64,000 bases of DNA, taken from positions 1-64,000 of the forward strand of contig DCVT01000031.1 in assembly GCA_002328075.1 (NCBI GenBank), read 5' to 3'. The notes beneath the pieces are model-generated. The model did not search any database, was not told where the DNA came from, and saw only the letters and a program-made list of their open reading frames with translations. The position numbers were made by a program, and so were the translations under genes. Of this stretch, positions 60,447-64,000 are shown piece by piece. Origin of the DNA: Anaerolineales bacterium UBA2181 (GTDB lineage Bacteria > Chloroflexota > Anaerolineae > Promineifilales > UBA4811). The number at the start of each line of letters is the position of its first letter. Within the stretch, counting starts at the first letter, position 1.

Positions 60447-60848
60447 TCAGGTCCGGCTGCTTATGAGTTGAACCCAGATGCTACGCCGCCGGGGACCGTC
60501 GAACTCGGCCAGATAGATCCCTTGCCAACTGCCCAGTTGAAGTTGCCCTCTGTCCACCAGGATCATCAGGCTGCTGCCCACCAGCGAGGCCAGAATATGA
60601 GCCGGCGAGTTTCGCTCGCGATGGGCGTGGCGTGGATCTGGTGGCGCCATCTGGGCCAGCGTCAACAAAATGTCATGCCGAACATCCGGGTCCCAATTCT
60701 CGTTGAGCGTCAGCCCGGCCGTGGTGTGCGGGACAAAGAGAGAACAGATGCCATCCTGCATTCCCTCGACCTGGACCAGGTCCCGGACCTGGTGGGTGAC
60801 GTCCACCAGGTCCATGGAGGCCTGGGTTTGTACCGTGAAGGTGCGCAT
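60447..60848 (-). CDS. YjbQ/UPF0047 family protein
   Basis: A 133-residue YjbQ protein. The family core is SLFVPHTTAGLTLNENWDPD, then HILASLVGSSLMILVDRGQL and GSWQGIYLAEFDGPRRRSIW. Members have weak thiamine-phosphate synthase activity in vitro; the physiological role is unclear. It starts 12 bases after the DUF4349 lipoprotein gene on the same strand. Confidence 0.92.
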   Translation of the reverse strand: MRTFTVQTQASMDLVDVTHQVRDLVQVEGMQDGICSLFVPHTTAGLTLNENWDPDVRHDILLTLAQMAPPDPRHAHRERNSPAHILASLVGSSLMILVDRGQLQLGSWQGIYLAEFDGPRRRSIWVQLISSRT

Positions 60849-60860
60849 ACCGCCCGGCCG

Positions 60861-61772
60861 TTACCCGGCCGCTGCACGGCGCCGGGCTCGGCGTCGGCGC
60901 AGAAACCGGATCAACAGCCAGATAGGACCCACGATGATGACACCCAGCGGCAGGACGAACAGCACCAGCGTGATCAGAACGTCCACCAGCCACTGGAGAG
61001 CAGTCAGCAGAGCCCGGATGGCGTCGCGCGCCGTTCCCTGTGGTTGCCACCGGCCGATCGTCAGTGGCCGATTCAACTCGTCCGGTATGATGGTGATGGA
61101 CACCGACGAATAGAGCGCAGATTGCTCCAGGTACTGAATCCGGCCGGTGATGCGTTCGATGTCACCTTCCAGCCGGCTAAGTTCGGTGTTGACCTCCAGT
61201 GCCTCTTTGACGTTCGCCGCTCGGTCCAAAAAGTTGCGGACCCGGTCGCGGGTGGCCTGTAGGTTCGACAGTTGGGCGCCTAGGTCAACATACTCCTCAG
61301 TGACATCCTCGCCCGACATCGACTGCTGGGACACTTCCTGGGCCAGGGCATGGACCTGCGCCAGAAATGAGTCCAGCGAGTCGGCCGGTACCCGCACGGT
61401 CATGTTGCCCTGTTTGTGGTTATCGTATTGCCACACGTTGGAGGAAACCTCCCAGCCGTTCATCTGAACCACCAGCGCCCGAATGGCATCCATGCTTTCC
61501 ACCGTCTCGTTGACCACGATGGAAAGTTGCGCGTTCCGCACAATCAGCCGTTCGCCGGTCGGCAAGAGCTCCACGACGGTCGAGGCGGATTGTTCAGCGC
61601 CAACCTGCAATCCACGCGAACCCCAATCGGCCTCGTCCGTCTTGACGGCAGCATTACCCTCCAACATGGGAGCGGCTGCCCGGGCGCAGGCAACCAGTGA
61701 AAGCGCCGCCGCCAGCGTCAACACCAGTAACACACCGCCTCTACATCGTGTTCTCCACAACCCTTCTGACAT
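60861..61772 (-). CDS. DUF4349 lipoprotein with coiled coil
   Basis: A 303-residue lipoprotein. The signal ends with LSLVAC (Cys29). A DUF4349 domain runs from about residue 65 (RLIVRNAQLSIVVNETVESM with MNGWEVSSNVWQYDNHKQGN) through a coiled coil at about 150-220 (EEYVDLGAQLSNLQATRDRV, LEVNTELSRLEGDIERITGR) to a C-terminal membrane helix (VLITLVLFVLPLGVIIVGPI) and an Arg-rich tail. So it would be anchored at both ends. The GAGAGGAGAAT site selects this ATG. The function is unknown. Confidence 0.85.
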   Translation of the reverse strand: MSEGLWRTRCRGGVLLVLTLAAALSLVACARAAAPMLEGNAAVKTDEADWGSRGLQVGAEQSASTVVELLPTGERLIVRNAQLSIVVNETVESMDAIRALVVQMNGWEVSSNVWQYDNHKQGNMTVRVPADSLDSFLAQVHALAQEVSQQSMSGEDVTEEYVDLGAQLSNLQATRDRVRNFLDRAANVKEALEVNTELSRLEGDIERITGRIQYLEQSALYSSVSITIIPDELNRPLTIGRWQPQGTARDAIRALLTALQWLVDVLITLVLFVLPLGVIIVGPIWLLIRFLRRRRARRRAAAG

Positions 61773-61845
61773 TGCGTATTCTCCTCTCCATGGGTTACCT
61801 ATTGTAGGACGAAGGCGCCGTCCGATCAGTTCCCACGGGAATGGC

Positions 61846-62574
61846 CTACCAGCCATATTGCAGCCTCGCCACCAGTCGATGAGGAAGCCCGTGCTGCCGC
61901 ATGCGGTTCTGCGTCTCGTCAACCGGGTAGGCAACCCGGCGGTGCTCCCAGGTATGGGCATCAGTATCCAGTACCCCATAGGCGGCCCGCGGGTCCGAGT
62001 CTCGAGGTTGTCCGACGCTCCCCGGGTTGATGATGAGACGAGAATCATCCAGGGCCAGTGGTTCACCATAACGCGGCGCACGAACCCGGCAAACGCTGGC
62101 TTCGGCATCCAATGCGTGGACCACGGGCGTGTGGGTATGACCAACGAGGCAGTACTGGGTGCTGAAATAGGCGAAATTGATGGCGGCGATGAGCGGATCC
62201 AGGATGTATTCCCACACTGGTTGCCGGGGGCTGCCGTGAGCCAGGGTAAAGCCCCCCTGTTCGAGGTACGAGGGCAGACCCTCCAGGAAATCGCGCACTT
62301 CTGGCCGCAGCGTGCGGTCGGTCCAGGTCACGGCCGCGCGGGCGTCCCCGTTAAAGCTGGAAAGATCGAGTCGCCCCAAAGCCGCCCAGTCATGGTTGCC
62401 CGCCAGGCAGACCAGGTCATAATCGCGCAGCCGGGACACGCATTCATTGGGCTCGGGGCCGTATCCGACGATATCTCCCAGGCACCAAACCCCGTCGAAC
62501 GCTCCAGCGTCAGCCAGCACAGCCTCCAATGCCGCCTGGTTGGCGTGAATGTCTGAGACAACCAAATATCGCAT
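61846..62574 (-). CDS. Calcineurin-like metallophosphoesterase
   Basis: A 242-residue phosphoesterase with all metal motifs: VVSDIHANQAALEAVL, CLGDIVGYGPEP, LAGNHDWA, TLAHGSPR and LVGHTHTP. This combination matches the diadenosine/serine-threonine-like phosphodiesterase family (MPE). The frame extends upstream to 63216, but that part overlaps tsaE in antisense and lacks a ribosome site. The start at 62574 fits the promoter at 62603-62631. The substrate is unknown. Confidence 0.9.
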   Translation of the reverse strand: MRYLVVSDIHANQAALEAVLADAGAFDGVWCLGDIVGYGPEPNECVSRLRDYDLVCLAGNHDWAALGRLDLSSFNGDARAAVTWTDRTLRPEVRDFLEGLPSYLEQGGFTLAHGSPRQPVWEYILDPLIAAINFAYFSTQYCLVGHTHTPVVHALDAEASVCRVRAPRYGEPLALDDSRLIINPGSVGQPRDSDPRAAYGVLDTDAHTWEHRRVAYPVDETQNRMRQHGLPHRLVARLQYGW

Positions 62575-62602
62575 ACCGTGATCCCGGACCAGCCTGCGCG
62601 AT

Positions 62603-62631
62603 ACTATACCATTCTGGGAGGTGAATCGCAA
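62603..62631 (-). promoter_or_regulatory. Promoter of the metallophosphoesterase gene
   Basis: Minus strand: TTGCGA (62626-62631), a 17-bp spacer and TATAGT (62603-62608). Confidence 0.6.
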
Positions 62632-62649
62632 GCCGCCGCGGGGCAGCGC

Positions 62650-62678
62650 TTGGCGCGCCCGACAGGGCGCAGTATAAT
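62650..62678 (+). promoter_or_regulatory. Promoter of the tsaE-tsaB-rimI operon
   Basis: TTGGCG (62650-62655), a 17-bp spacer and TATAAT (62673-62678). A GAGGGTGA ribosome site and the ATG at 62701 follow. It is divergent from the phosphoesterase promoter 18 bases away. Confidence 0.65.
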
Positions 62679-62700
62679 ACTCATCGAGGGTGACCACAGC

Positions 62701-63204
62701 ATGCCGATACTGGACAACCAGACCCTGGATTTTGTCAGCAACAGCGCCGACCAGACCGAGCGTCTTGGCGTGCGTCTGGGTGAATTGGTCCGACCGGCCG
62801 ATCTGATCTGCCTGGAGGGTGAGCTGGGCTCGGGTAAAACCTGCCTGGCCCGCGGCATCAGCCGCGGATGGGGTTCCGTTCGCTCGGCCACCAGCCCAAC
62901 CTTTTCTCTGATACAGGAATACCCGCGCGCGTCCGACGGCCAGCGGCTGTTTCACATTGATTGTTACCGGCTGCAGGGCCCGGCCGACGCGCTGGCAATC
63001 GGCCTGGAGGATGTCCTGGACTGCCACGGAGTGGTCATGATCGAGTGGCCGGAACGGATCTTGTCGATCCTGCCGCCTGACCGGTTGTGGGTCACACTGC
63101 GCTGGGTAGCGGATTCCAAGCGAGGGCTCTGCTTTGAGGCCAACGGCCAGCGCACGCAAGAGCTGCTGGCAGCCTTCCGGCGGAGCGCATTCGGGGTGCG
63201 GTGA
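62701..63204 (+). CDS. tsaE: tRNA threonylcarbamoyladenosine biosynthesis ATPase
   Basis: A 167-residue P-loop ATPase of the t6A tRNA-modification complex TsaBDE. Walker A is GELGSGKT (residues 40-47), then SATSPTFSLIQEYP and HIDCYRL, which are the family's diagnostic segments, and VVMIEWPERI near residue 110. Length is normal. The ATG at 62701 has GAGGGTGA. tsaB overlaps by one base, and rimI follows: a common bacterial operon order. Confidence 0.95.
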   Translation: MPILDNQTLDFVSNSADQTERLGVRLGELVRPADLICLEGELGSGKTCLARGISRGWGSVRSATSPTFSLIQEYPRASDGQRLFHIDCYRLQGPADALAIGLEDVLDCHGVVMIEWPERILSILPPDRLWVTLRWVADSKRGLCFEANGQRTQELLAAFRRSAFGVR

Positions 63205-63872
63205 TGCTGCTGGCAATCGACACGGCGACGCGAAATCTGAGCCTGGCCATGCACAACGGTGACCAGGTGCTGTCCGAACTGACCTGGCAGACCATGGATT
63301 ACCACACGGTAGAACTGACCCAGACGATCAGCGGGATGTTGCACCGAGTAGGTTTGGCACCACGGGAGATCAGGGCGATTGCCGTTGCGTTGGGTCCGGG
63401 GTCATTTACCGGGCTGCGCACAGGGCTGGCGGTGGCCAAAGGGCTGTCGCTGGCCAACAATACGCCGCTGATTGGCATACCAACGCTGGATATCGTTGCG
63501 ACTTCCATCGGTCCGGAGGAGCTGCCGCTGTGTGCGGTGCTGCAGGCCGGCCGGAATCGCATCTGCGTGGGTCAATACCGCTGGCGCGATCGCGAATGGA
63601 GGCCGGAGGGCAATCCGATCAACACCACCTGGGACCGGTACCTGGCGGATATGGACGCGCCGGCGCTGTTTGCGGGCGAGATTGATGCCTACGGCGCCAG
63701 ACTCTTGCGCCGCCGCCGATCGCGCGCCTTTGTTCTCTCCCCCGCCTCCGGATTGCGCCGGGCCGGGTTTCTGGCCGAACTTGGCTGGGAGCGATTCAAG
63801 CGAAACCGATGTGACAACCCGGCTACCCTGGCGCCCATCTATCTGAGTACACCCGGAACTGCTGGTCCGTGA
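63204..63872 (+). CDS. tsaB: tRNA threonylcarbamoyladenosine biosynthesis protein
   Basis: A 222-residue ASKHA-fold protein that dimerises with TsaD in t6A formation. It starts MLLAIDTATRNLSLAMHNGD and has IAVALGPGSFTGLRTGLAVA with KGLSLANNTPLIGIPTLD. The start is ATG at 63204 (TGATG overlap with tsaE); a GTG three bases earlier is the alternative. The stop overlaps rimI by three bases. Confidence 0.94.
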   Translation: MLLAIDTATRNLSLAMHNGDQVLSELTWQTMDYHTVELTQTISGMLHRVGLAPREIRAIAVALGPGSFTGLRTGLAVAKGLSLANNTPLIGIPTLDIVATSIGPEELPLCAVLQAGRNRICVGQYRWRDREWRPEGNPINTTWDRYLADMDAPALFAGEIDAYGARLLRRRRSRAFVLSPASGLRRAGFLAELGWERFKRNRCDNPATLAPIYLSTPGTAGP

Positions 63873-64000
63873 TTCAGCCCCCGCTGCCATATACCTTGCG
63901 ACCGATGCAACTGGATGACCTCCCACGAGTGATGTGCATAGAGGACCAGGTTTTTCCCACTCCCTGGCCACAACATGCGTACGAGCACGAACTCACACAG
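63869..64000 (+). CDS. rimI: Ribosomal protein S18-alanine N-acetyltransferase, N-terminal part (partial)
   Basis: The first 44 residues of a GNAT enzyme, cut by the window end. It opens MIQPPLPYTLRPMQLDDLPR and continues VFPTPWPQHAYEHELTQ. The FPTPWP...YEHEL pattern is the RimI N-terminus. It starts at a GTG overlapping the tsaB stop. Placement after tsaE and tsaB supports the assignment. Confidence 0.9.
   Translation, partial: MIQPPLPYTLRPMQLDDLPRVMCIEDQVFPTPWPQHAYEHELTQ

Noticed and set aside
62575..63216. Long N-terminal extension of the minus-strand phosphoesterase
   Set aside because: It is antisense to tsaE, lies upstream of a good promoter and lacks phosphoesterase features; the start at 62574 is supported.
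1..64000. CRISPR arrays, insertion sequences, rRNA and tRNA genes
   Set aside because: I saw no regularly spaced repeats, transposase genes, rRNA-like segments or cloverleaf candidates; a tRNAscan and an IS search would be needed to exclude them firmly.

Overview
The window is typical bacterial chromosome, GC-rich and densely coded, and it contains no rRNA, tRNA, CRISPR array or insertion sequence that I can recognise. Gene content suggests an anaerobic or facultative member of the Chloroflexota (Anaerolineae-like). The inference rests on a very long PriA, a DUF6391-like membrane protein next to holA, LVIVD-repeat and LysM/lamin-tail surface proteins, a fused MrpA-MrpB, a BMP-type transporter and tungsten and glycyl-radical enzymes. 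I ran no phylogeny. Standard stop usage applies: many genes end in TGA, so the one in-frame TGA described below is exceptional.

Layout. 0-9.4 kb holds housekeeping genes: the end of tuf with rpmG and a strong terminator, ridA, a lipoate ligase, a CAAX protease, an RlmD/RumA-type rRNA methyltransferase, a small unknown protein, holA with its membrane partner, and priA. 10-12.6 kb carries a secreted glycosidase-like protein, an orphan solute-binding lipoprotein, dodecin and a small phosphoesterase, followed by a perfect parS centromere site (12656-12671) and a decayed gene. 13.5-23.2 kb has a CarH-like B12 photoreceptor regulator, then an Mrp cation/proton antiporter operon (mrpA-B fusion, C, D, E, F, G) extended by a PII-like/CBS sensor protein and an ion-transporter-superfamily permease. 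23.6-25.9 kb has DegV, a membrane-anchored alpha/beta hydrolase and a peroxiredoxin with an in-frame TGA at its catalytic Cys position, which I read as selenocysteine. 25.9-33.3 kb, on the minus strand, has an ECF sigma/anti-sigma pair with a LysM protein, an acetyltransferase-like protein and a 1419-residue LVIVD propeller protein.

33.9-53.5 kb is the most unusual region: one long plus-strand locus. It encodes a BMP-family ABC importer whose binding protein is a tandem duplication, a glycyl radical enzyme with its activase, a flavin split-barrel protein, an SCP2 lipid-binding protein, an iron alcohol dehydrogenase, a tungsten aldehyde oxidoreductase, two tandem CrtI-like FAD enzymes, a 46-residue membrane peptide, a threonine-synthase-like enzyme and an M55 aminopeptidase. 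I read it as uptake plus radical cleavage or dehydration of an unknown substrate, with aldehyde handling downstream. The substrate is not identifiable from sequence.

53.6-64 kb holds purine-type deaminases (8-oxoguanine deaminase-like and adenine deaminase), an MFS exporter, a DUF401 permease, YjbQ, a DUF4349 lipoprotein, a phosphoesterase and the start of the tsaE-tsaB-rimI operon. Promoter-like pairs of the form TTGC-rich -35, 16-17 bp, TATAAT-like -10 recur ahead of many genes and support several start assignments.
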